From Streptomyces sp. AC555_RSS877 (GTDB lineage: Bacteria > Actinomycetota > Actinomycetes > Streptomycetales > Streptomycetaceae): a stretch of DNA of 64,000 nt. The notes under the pieces were generated by a model. That model saw only the letters and a program-made list of their open reading frames with translations, was not told the origin of the DNA and ran no database searches. Below, piece by piece: positions 25,278 through 33,262 of the stretch (position 1 is its first letter; each line of letters begins with the position of its first letter). Position numbers and translations under genes: made by a program. Location of the stretch: positions 1 through 64,000 of the forward strand of contig NZ_JAGMUK010000079.1 of assembly GCF_019049245.1 (NCBI RefSeq), read 5' to 3'.

Positions 25278-26732
25278 CTAGGACCGGAACGCCCCCGGAT
25301 GCGTCTGCTCCCGCACCGACACGAACTGCTGCCGTACGGCCTGCCCCACCGCCAGCTCCTCGCCGGGCTCCAGCACCTGGGCCGCCGCCCCCTGCCAGGC
25401 CGGCGGGTTGCGCGGGTCGAGGTTCCCCTGCGACACACCGAGCGCCCAGGCGGCCTGCCGGGCCGCGCCGATCGCCGCGTAGTCCGCCGGCTGCGGTACG
25501 ACGACCTGCGCGCCGAACAGCGCGGGCGCCGCGGCCTGCACGGCGGGCAGCTCGGCCGCCGCCCCCAGCAGGAAGACGCGCCGCACCTCCACACCCCGGC
25601 CACGCATCACGTCGAGCGCGTCCGCGAGCCCGCACAGCATGCCCTCGAACGCGGCCCGCGCCAGATGCTCCGGCTTCATCGACTCACGCCTGAGGCCCGC
25701 CAGCGTCCCGGCGGTGTGCGGCAGACTCGGCGTCCGCTCACCCTCCAGATAGGGCAGCAGCACCAGCCCGTGCGCCCCCGGCGTCGATTTCATCGCCAGC
25801 TCGGACAGGCTCTCCAGATCGGCGAGCCCCAGCATCTCGGCGGCCCCGCGCAGGGTCCGTACGGCGTTCAGCGTGGTGACGACCGGCAGGTGCATGCCGG
25901 TGGCGTCCGCCAAAGACGTGATCATCCCGCTCTGGTCGACGAGCGCCTCGGGGTGCACGGCCATCACCGAACCGGAGGCCCCGAGCGACACCACCGCATC
26001 ACCCAGACCGAGCCCCAGCCCGAAGGCGGCGGACATCGTCTCGCCGGTGCCGGCGGAGATCAGCAGCCCCTCCGGAGTCGTACCGGCCGCGTCGGAGGGC
26101 CCGATCACCTCGGGCAGCATGACCTGGTGTCCGAGCGCCAGCTCGACCAGATCGGCCCGGTAGGCGCCGGTGGCGGCAGACCAGTAGCCGGTCCCGGAAG
26201 CCCCACCGCGATCGGTGGTCCGTCGCACCGGCCGCCCGAGCAGCTGCCACACCAGCCAGTCGTGGGCCTGCAGCAGGACGGCCGTGCGCTGGGCGGCCTC
26301 GGGTTCGGTCTTGGCGAGCCAGCGCAGCTTGGCCACCGGCTGCGCGGCCTGCGGCACACAGCCCACGGCCTGCGCCCACGCCTCACGCCCGCCGAGCGCG
26401 TCGACCAGATCGGCCGCCGCGACCTGCGCCCGCCTGTCCCCGCCGACCATCGCCGGCCGCACGGTGTTGCCCTGGGAGTCCAGCGGCACCACCGCGTTCT
26501 GCTGCGCGGACACGCCGATGGCCTGCACGCCCTCCAGCAGCCCGCCGCCGGCGGCCTCCCCGAGGGACAGCAGCCAGGCCTGCGGATCGACGTCGGAAGG
26601 CCGCGCCCCGCCGTCGGCGTTCTCCACCGGATGCGGCGCATAGCCCTGCCTCAGCACGGCTCCCGTGTCCGTGTCGCAGACGACGATACGAGTGAATTCG
26701 GGCGAACTGTCCAACCCGGCGACTATCCCCAT
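25278..26732 (-). CDS. FGGY-family carbohydrate kinase (xylulokinase-like)
   Basis: A 484-residue sugar kinase of the FGGY/actin-fold class, nearest in layout to xylulokinase. The N-terminal phosphate loop is IVAGLDSSPEFTRIVVCDTDTG. The substrate domain has VQAIGVSAQQNAVVPLD and AGTGETMSAAFGLGL. The C-terminal domain has VVSLGASGSVMAV, LPYLEGERTPSLPHT and RVFLLGAAAELPAVQAAAPALF. The usual xylulokinase DxS/T motif is altered to LDSSPE, so the sugar is uncertain. The ATG at 26732 was preferred over a TTG six bases upstream. No sugar isomerase or transporter is adjacent. Confidence 0.88.
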   Translation of the reverse strand: MGIVAGLDSSPEFTRIVVCDTDTGAVLRQGYAPHPVENADGGARPSDVDPQAWLLSLGEAAGGGLLEGVQAIGVSAQQNAVVPLDSQGNTVRPAMVGGDRRAQVAAADLVDALGGREAWAQAVGCVPQAAQPVAKLRWLAKTEPEAAQRTAVLLQAHDWLVWQLLGRPVRRTTDRGGASGTGYWSAATGAYRADLVELALGHQVMLPEVIGPSDAAGTTPEGLLISAGTGETMSAAFGLGLGLGDAVVSLGASGSVMAVHPEALVDQSGMITSLADATGMHLPVVTTLNAVRTLRGAAEMLGLADLESLSELAMKSTPGAHGLVLLPYLEGERTPSLPHTAGTLAGLRRESMKPEHLARAAFEGMLCGLADALDVMRGRGVEVRRVFLLGAAAELPAVQAAAPALFGAQVVVPQPADYAAIGAARQAAWALGVSQGNLDPRNPPAWQGAAAQVLEPGEELAVGQAVRQQFVSVREQTHPGAFRS

Positions 26733-26775
26733 GGCCAAAATTCTGCCGTACCGCAGGGGGTGAACGTGTCGGCTC

Positions 26776-26803
26776 GGGGGCCCCTGCTCGTCGAAGGGCC
26801 CCC
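26776..26803 (-). terminator. Hairpin downstream of the YtxH-like gene
   Basis: GGGGGCCC (26776-26783) and GGGCCCCC (26796-26803) form a perfect 8-bp stem around a 12-base loop, between the stop at 26820 and the next gene's start at 26732 on the minus strand. No T-run follows. Confidence 0.5.
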
Positions 26804-26819
26804 GGTACGCCCCGGACCA

Positions 26820-27125
26820 CTAGGTATTGCTGGTACCCCAGTCGTCCCCGGCGGCCCCGTTCGTGTGGTGATCGCGCAGTGACCGCACCCGCTGGGTCAC
26901 CGAGTCGGGCACCCGGTCACCCACCTTCTCGCTCACCACGTGGTACGCCTTGCCCGCGTACTGGCGGCCCTGCTGCGCCGCCGTCTCCGCGGTGTTGCGG
27001 ACGGCAGGGTTCTGCGCGACCTGGCGGGCGGACTTCTTCAACTGCTCGTAGCGCTCGCGTCCGGCCTTCGTGCCCAGCACGTAACCCAGAGCGAGTCCGA
27101 CGACGAACGTGAGCCGGTAGCGCAT
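26820..27125 (-). CDS. YtxH-like small membrane protein
   Basis: A 101-residue protein with one N-terminal membrane segment, YRLTFVVGLALGYVLGTKAG, followed by GRERYEQLKKSARQVAQNP, the pattern of YtxH-domain proteins. The rest is a hydrophilic Gln/Ala/Val helix. The ATG at 27125 begins directly at the membrane segment; a longer in-frame reading has a Cys/Arg-rich leader. The function is unknown; YtxH-type proteins are often stress-associated. Confidence 0.82.
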   Translation of the reverse strand: MRYRLTFVVGLALGYVLGTKAGRERYEQLKKSARQVAQNPAVRNTAETAAQQGRQYAGKAYHVVSEKVGDRVPDSVTQRVRSLRDHHTNGAAGDDWGTSNT

Positions 27126-27284
27126 GACAGCCACCCTTCCCTCGTGTTGGTCTCCGGCGCGGCATCGATGCCAGAGGGGAACCGATTGGCGGAGCACCCC
27201 CCTGCTTGCGCTAATGTATGTGTCGCAGCGACCGCCCGCCCCCTGGCGAATACCCAGGGAGCAACGTTCGATGCAACGAGGCAA

Positions 27285-27357
27285 TCCTCCGTAGCTCAAT
27301 TGGCAGAGCAGCCGGCTGTTAACCGGCAGGTTACTGGTTCGAGTCCAGTCGGGGGAG
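27285..27357 (+). tRNA. tRNA-Asn (GTT), first copy
   Basis: A 73-base cloverleaf: acceptor TCCTCCG pairs with CGGGGGA (one G-U), D-arm GCTC/GAGC, anticodon stem GCCGG/CCGGC with loop CTGTTAA (anticodon GTT), T-arm ACTGG-TTCGAGT-CCAGT, discriminator G. The 3' CCA is not encoded. The second Asn gene begins six bases after this one ends. Confidence 0.96.
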
Positions 27358-27363
27358 CTTCGA

Positions 27364-27436
27364 TCTTCCGTAGCTCAATTGGCAGAGCAGCCGGCTGTTA
27401 ACCGGCAGGTTACTGGTTCGAGTCCAGTCGGGAGAG
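27364..27436 (+). tRNA. tRNA-Asn (GTT), second copy
   Basis: Identical to the first copy except for a compensated acceptor pair: acceptor TCTTCCG with CGGGAGA, so pair 3:70 is U-A instead of C-G. The anticodon is GTT. A terminator with five T residues follows 12 bases later, so the pair is probably one transcript. Confidence 0.96.
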
Positions 27437-27448
27437 CAAGGTGAACGA

Positions 27449-27470
27449 GGGCCCCGTAGGGGTCCTTTTT
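27449..27470 (+). terminator. Rho-independent terminator after the tRNA-Asn pair
   Basis: GGGCCCC-GTA-GGGGTCC forms a 7-bp stem with one G-U pair and is followed directly by TTTTT. This is one of the few classical T-tract terminators in the window. Confidence 0.85.
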
Positions 27471-27604
27471 CATGTCCGCGGGAACCGGGCTCAGCGCGCC
27501 GCAGTCCTCCAGGGCAGGCGAAGTCGACCATCCGAAGCAGGAGATCGTATGAGCGGCTATGCTGCGGCAGACGGCGCGCACACGTGTACGCGACACGCCG
27601 CTAT

Positions 27605-27678
27605 GGGGCGGTAGCTCAGCCGGTTAGAGCAGCGGACTCATAATCCGTCGGCCGTGGGTTCGAGTCCCACCCGCCCCA
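27605..27678 (+). tRNA. CAU tRNA: tRNA-Ile2 or elongator tRNA-Met (integration target)
   Basis: A 74-base cloverleaf: acceptor GGGGCGG/CCGCCCC, D-arm GCTC/GAGC, anticodon stem GCGGA/TCCGT with loop CTCATAA (anticodon CAT), T-arm GTGGG-TTCGAGT-CCCAC, discriminator A, no encoded CCA. Whether it reads AUA (lysidine-modified Ile2) or internal AUG cannot be settled by eye; the lack of a 1:72 mismatch excludes the initiator. Its 3' half is repeated exactly at 33758-33803, marking it as a site-specific integration target. Confidence 0.92.
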
Positions 27679-27767
27679 CCTGCGCAGGTCTGTGACCTGC
27701 TCAAACGTTCATTTTTGGGTGCTGGACCGTCAACTTTGCCTGAACGGACTGAATCCGCTGCTCGCGA
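27634..27767 (+). repeat. Left copy of tRNA-derived direct repeat (att-like)
   Basis: Bases 27634-27679 (tRNA anticodon arm to one base past the discriminator) are identical to 33758-33803. Similarity continues past the tRNA for about 85 bases (TGACCTGCT, AAACGTTCATTTT, TGCCTGAACGGACTGA shared), with substitutions and small indels. Confidence 0.93.
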
Positions 27768-28420
27768 CTTCGGAGCGGGGCGAGACTCTTACTCCCTCGC
27801 CGAGCAGTCGTCGCGCTGAACTGCGGAAATGCTGATGATCAGGGCTTGTGCCGACGAGCTGGCAGCGTCTCTTCGGCTTCATTTCGTGATCCTGGGGACA
27901 CGTTGGGGACGCGGGGTTTCGGTGGTGTCTGCTGACCACCGTCCGCGGGCCATCTACCGGCCGCCTGGGGGAGCTTCCGTGTTGGACTGCTGACCGGGTT
28001 CGGCCGCGACTCCGAGGGACTCGCACCGGGGCGCGAGGGCCTGGTGCGCGTTGGGCGGAAACTGCCCGAACAGAAAACGACCCGGTCAGTTCGATGTGCT
28101 GCTCGAGTGGGCCGTCGCCGTCGCCGTCGCCCCGCGCAGCCCATGGCTTCCTGGAGATCGCTGTTCCTCGGGGGCATGGGCGCCGAGGCCTGGTCCGATG
28201 ATGTCGGCCGGTTCGGCTCGGGGTCCGGGAAGTCTCCCGGTCGGCCAGGGCGGTCGCCGACCGGCGGGCTGCGAGGAGGACAGGGCGTAGTACTGCGGTA
28301 CTACTGAGCTTCCGCGCGTGATGTCGTCAACCGAGAACCGCCTGCGAGCTGGGTCAGCTCCGTTCGCCCAGCGGCACCAGGCGAGAGATCACTCGTACGG
28401 GCCGTAAGCCGAGACCGTAA
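27768..28420. other. Non-coding stretch inside the left end of the island
   Basis: No convincing gene. It contains CACGTTGGGGACGCGG near 27899, a word that recurs before the right att copy (33630s). Reading frames here have no family motifs. It probably is the eroded end of an integrated element. Confidence 0.6.
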
Positions 28421-29203
28421 TCAGTCGTCGAGCAGGGCATGCATCCACTGGTCCTCGCGCTGCTCGATGTACTCGGCGTCGCTGCGCCAGGCGTTTCCGT
28501 GGCCTTCGGCCCACAGTGTCGCCCAGGGCTGGACGCCCCGGGCGGCCTGGTCGCGCAGGAAGTCGTGCATGGATCGCGTTCGGCGCCCCAGCAGAGGGAC
28601 CGTGTGACGGCGTTCGGCCTCGTCGAGGCCGTAGGCGTCGGCGAAGACCCGCAGCCGGGCTGCGGCGTCGGGGCGTTGCCAGTCGGGATGCGCGGACAGC
28701 GGAATGAACCCGTGCATGGCGTACGCGACGTCCCACAGGCGGGAGCCGGGGCCGGCGGTGTCCCAGTCGATGAAAGCCCACTGCCCCTCGTCGCCGGCCA
28801 CGAGGTTCCACGGTGCCAGGTCCTGATGGGCGATGATGTCGCTGCCCTCGGCGGGGATCAGCACCTGCCAGTGCGCGTCGGGCGGTGGCGTGAAGCCCTG
28901 CACGGCCTCGTGGAAGTCCCGGATCACTCGCGCCACGTCGGCCAGGTGCCGCTCGGCGTCCAGCAGGGAGAACCGGTCGGGCCAGACCACGTTTCCCGGC
29001 ACGAAGGTCAGGACTTCGCGCCCCTGGTCGTCGATGCCCAGCGGGCGGGGCGCCGCCCGGAACCCCACTTCGTACAGGTGGGTCAGCAAGGCGTGCACAG
29101 TGGGGGTCCACGGTCCGCTCGGGCGGCGGACGGTATCTCCGACCCGGACGACACCAGTGCTGACGTTCCCGCCGGACAACGGCTGTTCCTCATCATGCTG
29201 CAC
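28421..29203 (-). CDS. Aminoglycoside phosphotransferase-family (APH) kinase-like protein
   Basis: A 260-residue protein with the APH/choline-kinase fold. The catalytic loop is HQDLAPWNL and the Mg-binding segment is WAFIDWDTAGPGSRLWD. The C-terminal half has the usual DEAERRHTVPLLGRR type helices. The N-terminal lobe (VRVGDTVRRPSGPWTPTVHALL) is short, without a clear Gly-rich loop, as in many APH relatives in phosphotransferase islands that do not confer resistance. A GTG at 29203 is used; a GTG at 29266 would add 21 residues, but a TATAAA-like element lies between them. It is the first gene inside the tRNA-bounded island. Confidence 0.8.
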   Translation of the reverse strand: MQHDEEQPLSGGNVSTGVVRVGDTVRRPSGPWTPTVHALLTHLYEVGFRAAPRPLGIDDQGREVLTFVPGNVVWPDRFSLLDAERHLADVARVIRDFHEAVQGFTPPPDAHWQVLIPAEGSDIIAHQDLAPWNLVAGDEGQWAFIDWDTAGPGSRLWDVAYAMHGFIPLSAHPDWQRPDAAARLRVFADAYGLDEAERRHTVPLLGRRTRSMHDFLRDQAARGVQPWATLWAEGHGNAWRSDAEYIEQREDQWMHALLDD

Positions 29204-29367
29204 CGAGCCAGCATGTCCGATCAGCCCGCCGCGTTCACCCCATTTATAGTGATCACCGCAGGGCACCGCTGGGCGGCGGGAATCACCCCAGCTCGCAAGC
29301 CCGGTCCTGTCGGCGACATCGCGCGGGGAAGCTCAGTAACGGGCCCCGCCGGATTCGGTTCCGCGGT

Positions 29368-29718
29368 ACGGGATGGTCGCCCGGTACCGCTGGTGTTCGA
29401 GGCGCCCAGCGGGCAGAAGCTCACCTCCGCCGCCAACGAGGCCGAGGTCGAGTCGCTGGTGGCGAAGCTGGAGAGGTCGCCGCAGGTGTCGGGCGTCTCG
29501 GATCCCTTCACCAGCGGCCTGGTCAGCAGGTCCGGCACCATCGCCTACGCCCAGGTGTCCTACAACGTCGCCCAGGCCGACGTCAGCGGCGCGGCCCACG
29601 CCGTCCAGACCGGGTTGTCGCCCAGGGTGAGCAGGCGGGCCTGAAGGTGAGCCTGGGCGGCAACGCCGTCAAGAACGAGGCCACGAGCAAGGCGGCCGAG
29701 CTGATCGGTGTCTCGTGA
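29368..29718 (+). pseudogene. MMPL-family exporter fragment
   Basis: Text typical of the first periplasmic loop of actinobacterial MMPL exporters: VPLVFEAPSGQKLTSAANEA, then VESLVAKLERSPQVSGVSDP, then GTIAYAQVSYNV. The frame changes near 29625 and continues GLKVSLGGNAVKNEATSKAA to a stop at 29718. A full MMPL gene is about 700 codons; only about 115 remain, without start or membrane helices. Confidence 0.7.
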
Positions 29719-30233
29719 AAGGCCCGCCGTTCGTCGGTCAGCCCGCCCCTTGCACAGGAGTTGCCTTCGAAGGCGGGTAATTCGAGAATCCCGAGCCTCC
29801 CCTATATCGAGGCCAGTGCGGGCAGTGTGAGCAGCCGATCACCGATTTACGCTCCAGCGATGGGACAGGGAACGCGGTGACGGCAGCGGGCGTGCGGAAC
29901 CTGGCTGTCGAGGGTGGACTGGTGTAGCCGTGTTTGGCCAGGAGGGCTGGATTTGGCGTACGGCCCTGAGGTGCTGCCGCTGACTCCGAGGAGCTCGTAG
30001 CTCTCAGCGACGGCCATGACGATCTCCGGTCCGTGCTTGTCGGCCCTGCCCGGGCTGTCGATCGCGCGCAAGCGGAAGGCGGTCGCTCGTGCCCCGTACC
30101 GGCGTCGCCTGCGGCCACTGTGCGCAACCGCAACCGAACGGACAACTGCCCACCGGCCCGCGGTGAGGTGAACGCCGTGGAGAAACTGGTTTCAGTGCCC
30201 GCAAGAGCAGTGGAGAAACCAGGGAAATCGACC
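29719..30233. other. Non-coding stretch with an 8-bp inverted repeat
   Basis: No supported gene. CTGGTTTC (30186-30193) and GAAACCAG (30215-30222) form a perfect 8-bp inverted repeat upstream of the hydrophobic-protein gene. A minus-strand frame near 29990-30070 contains HGPEIVMAVAESYELLGV, which faintly resembles the end of an anti-sigma-type ATPase and may be a remnant. Confidence 0.4.
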
Positions 30234-30258
30234 GCGTGTTCTTGTATTCGCCGGGCAT
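30234..30258 (+). promoter_or_regulatory. Sigma-B-like promoter candidate for the small hydrophobic protein
   Basis: GCGT-n15-GGGCAT fits the Streptomyces sigma-B pattern GNNT-n14-16-GGGTAC/T except for one base in the -10. It lies about 25 bases before the ATG at 30283. Confidence 0.4.
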
Positions 30259-30282
30259 CAGGAGCGACGGAGGTTGATAACT

Positions 30283-30453
30283 ATGGTTCCCCTGCTTCTC
30301 GTTCTTCTGCTGGCCCTGGTCCTCTTCGGCGCGGGTTTCGCGCTCAAGGCACTGTGGTGGATCGCCGTCATCGTGCTGGCCGTCTGGCTGCTCGGCTTCG
30401 TCATGCGCTCCGCAGACACAGGCGGCCGCAAGGGACGCTGGTATCGCTGGTAA
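30283..30453 (+). CDS. Small hydrophobic membrane protein
   Basis: A 56-residue protein, almost entirely hydrophobic: two adjacent membrane segments (VPLLLVLLLALVLFGAGFAL and WWIAVIVLAVWLLGFVM) and a short basic tail (GGRKGRWYRW). It has the length and pattern of the small hydrophobic proteins often found in stress-response neighbourhoods. GGAGG precedes the ATG by nine bases. A perfect 17-bp hairpin follows 17 bases after the stop, so it is a one-gene transcript. Function unknown. Confidence 0.82.
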   Translation: MVPLLLVLLLALVLFGAGFALKALWWIAVIVLAVWLLGFVMRSADTGGRKGRWYRW

Positions 30454-30470
30454 ACCGCCAAGCGACAACA

Positions 30471-30508
30471 TGCCTGTGGGCCCCGGATAAGTCCGGGGCC
30501 CACAGGCA
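30471..30508 (+). terminator. Perfect 17-bp hairpin after the hydrophobic protein gene
   Basis: TGCCTGTGGGCCCCGGA (30471-30487), loop TAAG, then its exact complement at 30492-30508. It follows the stop at 30453 directly. There is no T-run. Confidence 0.85.
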
Positions 30509-30750
30509 TGTCCCTGATAAGGCCATCTCTCCGGAGGAACGGTGTAACTGCCACCTTCCCGGGAACCGGGCCCTCTAGTTGGCGCCCGGTGAGCAGTGGA
30601 ATCTGCGCCTCCAAACCACCGGACCCAGCCACGCCGACATCTGCCTACGGCCGTCGCCCTGTCCCCGAAAAGGAACTGCGCGGGACCCACAAGGTCACGG
30701 CCGGCCTCTTCCCGGCCCCGGCAGTCCGAGGGCGTGGCAACGGGTTGTAG

Positions 30751-31254
30751 TCAGGAGCCGACGATGCGGCGCACGTTGTCGACACCACCGCAGCCTGCCT
30801 TCATCTGACGTTCGCGCTCTTCCGCAAACGCCTCGCCCAGCTCCTCGCGGCGTTCCATGGCCACGTTCTCGCGCGCTCCGTTGAGGATGGTGCGCTCCTC
30901 CTCGTCGGCGTGGTGGGTGACGGCCTGCACGAGTTCTTCCAGCTTCTCGTCCCACTCCTGGGAGCCGACCTCGTCGACTTCCAGGAGTTCCAGGAGTGCC
31001 TTGTTGCCCTCCTCGTGCTCCTCCTCGCCGTGTTCCACCTCTTCGTCGTCGATCTTCTTGTAACGCTTGAGGGCGGGATAGACCTTCGCCTCTTCCGTCA
31101 GTGCGTGCGCGATCAGCAGATCGGAGAATTCCCGAAGAGCGGCAGCCCGGTCGGCTTCGACGCTGCGCATCAGACGAAAGAGATCCTCCATCTTCCGGTG
31201 GTCCTGGAGAATGAGTTCAACGACGTCTCGTGTCTGCGCCATAGGACTAGGCAT
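30751..31254 (-). CDS. Hemerythrin domain-containing protein
   Basis: A 167-residue protein with a four-helix hemerythrin-like fold that should bind a di-iron centre. Ligand-type residues are visible in LILQDHRKMEDLF, HALTEEAKVYPAL, EVEHGEEEHEEGNKALLEL and AVTHHADEEERTIL. The C-terminal helix (ERREELGEAFAEERERQMKA) is typical of DNRLRE-type hemerythrins of soil bacteria linked to oxidative and nitrosative stress. An ATG at 31254 or 31242 is possible; the former has a weak GAAAG site. It diverges from the sigma factor gene, with GGGTAG elements facing both ways in the gap. Confidence 0.88.
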   Translation of the reverse strand: MPSPMAQTRDVVELILQDHRKMEDLFRLMRSVEADRAAALREFSDLLIAHALTEEAKVYPALKRYKKIDDEEVEHGEEEHEEGNKALLELLEVDEVGSQEWDEKLEELVQAVTHHADEEERTILNGARENVAMERREELGEAFAEERERQMKAGCGGVDNVRRIVGS

Positions 31255-31288
31255 CACTTTCGTGCGGGGGAATCTTGCCGGAATCCTG

Positions 31289-31313
31289 CTACCCCATCCT
31301 GCGGCGTTCAGCA
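31289..31313 (-). promoter_or_regulatory. Sigma-B-like promoter candidate for the hemerythrin gene
   Basis: On the minus strand TGCT-n15-GGGTAG lies 35 bases before the ATG at 31254. It matches GNNT-n14-16-GGGTAC/T with one -35 and one -10 mismatch. Confidence 0.4.
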
Positions 31314-31399
31314 GAACGGCCTGATCGAACGACACCCCCTGGAGGGCGATCGGGGCCGTAATGTGCTTACCGGCCTGCTCGCTCCCGCGGAAGGAGGGG

Positions 31400-31424
31400 G
31401 CATGAAGGCGAGGGAAAGGGGTAG
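31400..31424 (+). promoter_or_regulatory. Sigma-B-like promoter candidate for the sigma factor gene (possible autoregulation)
   Basis: GCAT-n15-GGGTAG fits GNNT-n14-16-GGGTAC/T except for the last base. It lies 59 bases before the start at 31484. If real, the sigma factor drives its own gene, as sigma-B does in S. coelicolor. Confidence 0.45.
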
Positions 31425-31483
31425 ACGCGGCAGCGGCGAGTTGAAATGGGCCGGGGTCGGCATGGCCGGCAGGGGAGGGACAC

Positions 31484-32332
31484 ATGGTTACGGATGCGGC
31501 AGCGGTGACGTCGGAGGCAAAGTGCGCTGCACTGCCGGAGGTGGGCGACCCGTCGAAGGTTGCTCCGAAGGACGCGCGTGAGCTCACGCGCCTGTTCTTT
31601 CAGCAGCTCGCCGGGCTGGAGGAGGGTACGCCGGAGTACCAGTACGCGCGCAACACGCTGATCGAGATGAACATCTCCCTGGTCCGCTACGCGGCCTCCC
31701 GCTTCCGCAGCCGGGACCCGGAGGAGATGGAGGACATCGTCCAGGTCGGCGTGATCGGCCTGATCAAGGCCATCGACCGGTTCGAACTCTCGCGCGAGGT
31801 GGAGTTCACCTCCTTCTCGATCCCCTACATCGTGGGAGAGATCAAGCGGTTCTTCCGTGACACCACGTGGGCCGTGCACGTTCCGCGCCGTCTGCAGGAA
31901 GCTCGCGTCCAGCTGGCGCGCGCGACCGAGGAGCTGAGCAGCCGCCTGGGCCGCACGCCCACCGTGGCGGAGCTCGCCCAGCTGATGAACCTGGACGAGA
32001 AGGAGGTCATCGAGGCGCGACTGGCCTCCAACGGCTACAACTCCTCCTCCCTGGACGCCGCCATCGGCAACAGCGAGGACGGCGAGACCGCCCTGGCCGA
32101 CTTCATCGGCAACGACGACGGCGCGCTGGAACTGGTGGAGGACTTCCACGCCCTCGCCCCGATGATCGCCGACCTCGACGAGCGCGCGCGCAAGATCCTG
32201 CACTGGAGGTTCGTGGAGGAACTGACCCAGGCCCAGATCGGCGAACGGCTCGGCGTCTCCCAGATGCACGTCTCCCGGCTGCTGTCACGCACCCTGGCCC
32301 AGCTCCGCGAGGGCATGCTCACCACCCACTGA
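31484..32332 (+). CDS. SigB/SigF-family RNA polymerase sigma factor
   Basis: A 282-residue group-3 sigma factor. Region 2 has LIEMNISLVRYAASRFRSRD, EDIVQVGVIGLIKAIDRF and FTSFSIPYIVGEIKRFFRD followed by WAVHVPRRLQEA; region 3 has LSSRLGRTPTVAELAQLMNL; region 4 has LTQAQIGERLGVSQMHVSRLLSR. Streptomyces carry about nine SigB-like paralogues controlling osmotic, oxidative and developmental responses, usually held by an anti-sigma kinase and released by an anti-anti-sigma protein. Neither partner is encoded beside it, which is unusual. An RsbW-like trace was seen only near 30000. It lies inside the tRNA-bounded island beside the divergent hemerythrin gene. Confidence 0.93.
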   Translation: MVTDAAAVTSEAKCAALPEVGDPSKVAPKDARELTRLFFQQLAGLEEGTPEYQYARNTLIEMNISLVRYAASRFRSRDPEEMEDIVQVGVIGLIKAIDRFELSREVEFTSFSIPYIVGEIKRFFRDTTWAVHVPRRLQEARVQLARATEELSSRLGRTPTVAELAQLMNLDEKEVIEARLASNGYNSSSLDAAIGNSEDGETALADFIGNDDGALELVEDFHALAPMIADLDERARKILHWRFVEELTQAQIGERLGVSQMHVSRLLSRTLAQLREGMLTTH

Positions 32333-33037
32333 CGCGGCGCCACATCAAACGGCGCCTTCGCGGCCGTGGCCGTCGTGAACCCGCACACAACGTCACCACC
32401 CTGTGCGCGGCCGGCGGGTTGGAGCGGACCGGCCCACACCCAGAGGGCGCTCCACTTGTGTGGGCCGCCGCTGCGCTCCTCCACCCGGCACGGATTGTCT
32501 GGCACGCTCTCGGGATCGTCGATGTCCGCGGCTTCGAGGAGCACCACCAGGTCGTGGTCGCTGTAGCGGTGCCGAGGATCTCGTCGTGGCCGGGCGAGTG
32601 CGCGGTGAAACTCCTGCCACCGGTGCAGGAGGGCTGGTGTACGACGATCGGCGCGCTGGTCACGCCTTGGCGCCGGCGTTGGCCGGGACGTAGGTGGTGG
32701 CGGTGCACCGGTCGTACCGGGAGTCGACCGGCACGGTGTGCTCGTAGGTGTATTACTACGGCGCCTACAACGGGGCCTCCGAGGTCAAGACCGTGCGCGA
32801 CTCCTACCTCCACCATGGGCTACGACGCGGACGGGAACCTGCTGCAGAGCAAGGACTCGGCACGTGAGCACCGCGGCCTCCTACAGCGGCGGCTACGCCT
32901 ACGTCCAACAAGCCGTCAACTTCTACGTCTTCGGCGAATCACTGGGCGAAGAGACCATCGTCCCCTCCGCTGCACAGGGCACCGTGCTCGGCAAGACGTG
33001 GAAGATCACCCACTCCTCACCTCGTTCGGGGTGCGTG
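32333..33037. other. Non-coding stretch with RHS-like scraps
   Basis: No intact gene. Between about 32745 and 32860 short pieces in changing frames read YYYGAYNGASEVKTVRDSY and GYDADGNLLQSKDSA, the latter like an RHS/YD-repeat. The first 300 bases show nothing recognisable. Confidence 0.5.
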
Positions 33038-33262
33038 CAGCCGCAGCCTATCGGCGCCACCGCCTACCAGGCGGGAACAATCCGCTTCGGTCGTGACCCC
33101 GAAAGCTCCGCCCTCGACGTCAACTGCAAGGCCCACGACCTCGACAACCTCTACGTCGTCGACACGAGCTTCTTCCCGAGCATCGGAGCGGTCAATCCGT
33201 CCCTGACCGCCATCGCCAACGCCCTACGCGTCGGCGACCACATTGCGGAGCGACTGCAATGA
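33038..33262 (+). pseudogene. GMC oxidoreductase C-terminal fragment
   Basis: The last 74 codons of a GMC-type flavoprotein (glucose-methanol-choline oxidoreductase). They include IGATAYQAGTIRFGRDPESS, then DLDNLYVVDTSFFPSIGAVN and PSLTAIANALRVGDHIAERL, the conserved C-terminal FAD-contact block. The upstream ~450 codons, including the Rossmann GxGxxG, are missing. The frame extends back to about 32738 but without homology. Confidence 0.8.

Noticed and set aside
29990..30075. Possible remnant of an RsbW-type anti-sigma factor (HGPEIVMAVAESYELLGV) near the SigB-like gene.
   Set aside because: Only about 20 residues and a poor match; it would be attractive for the sigma module but the evidence is too weak.
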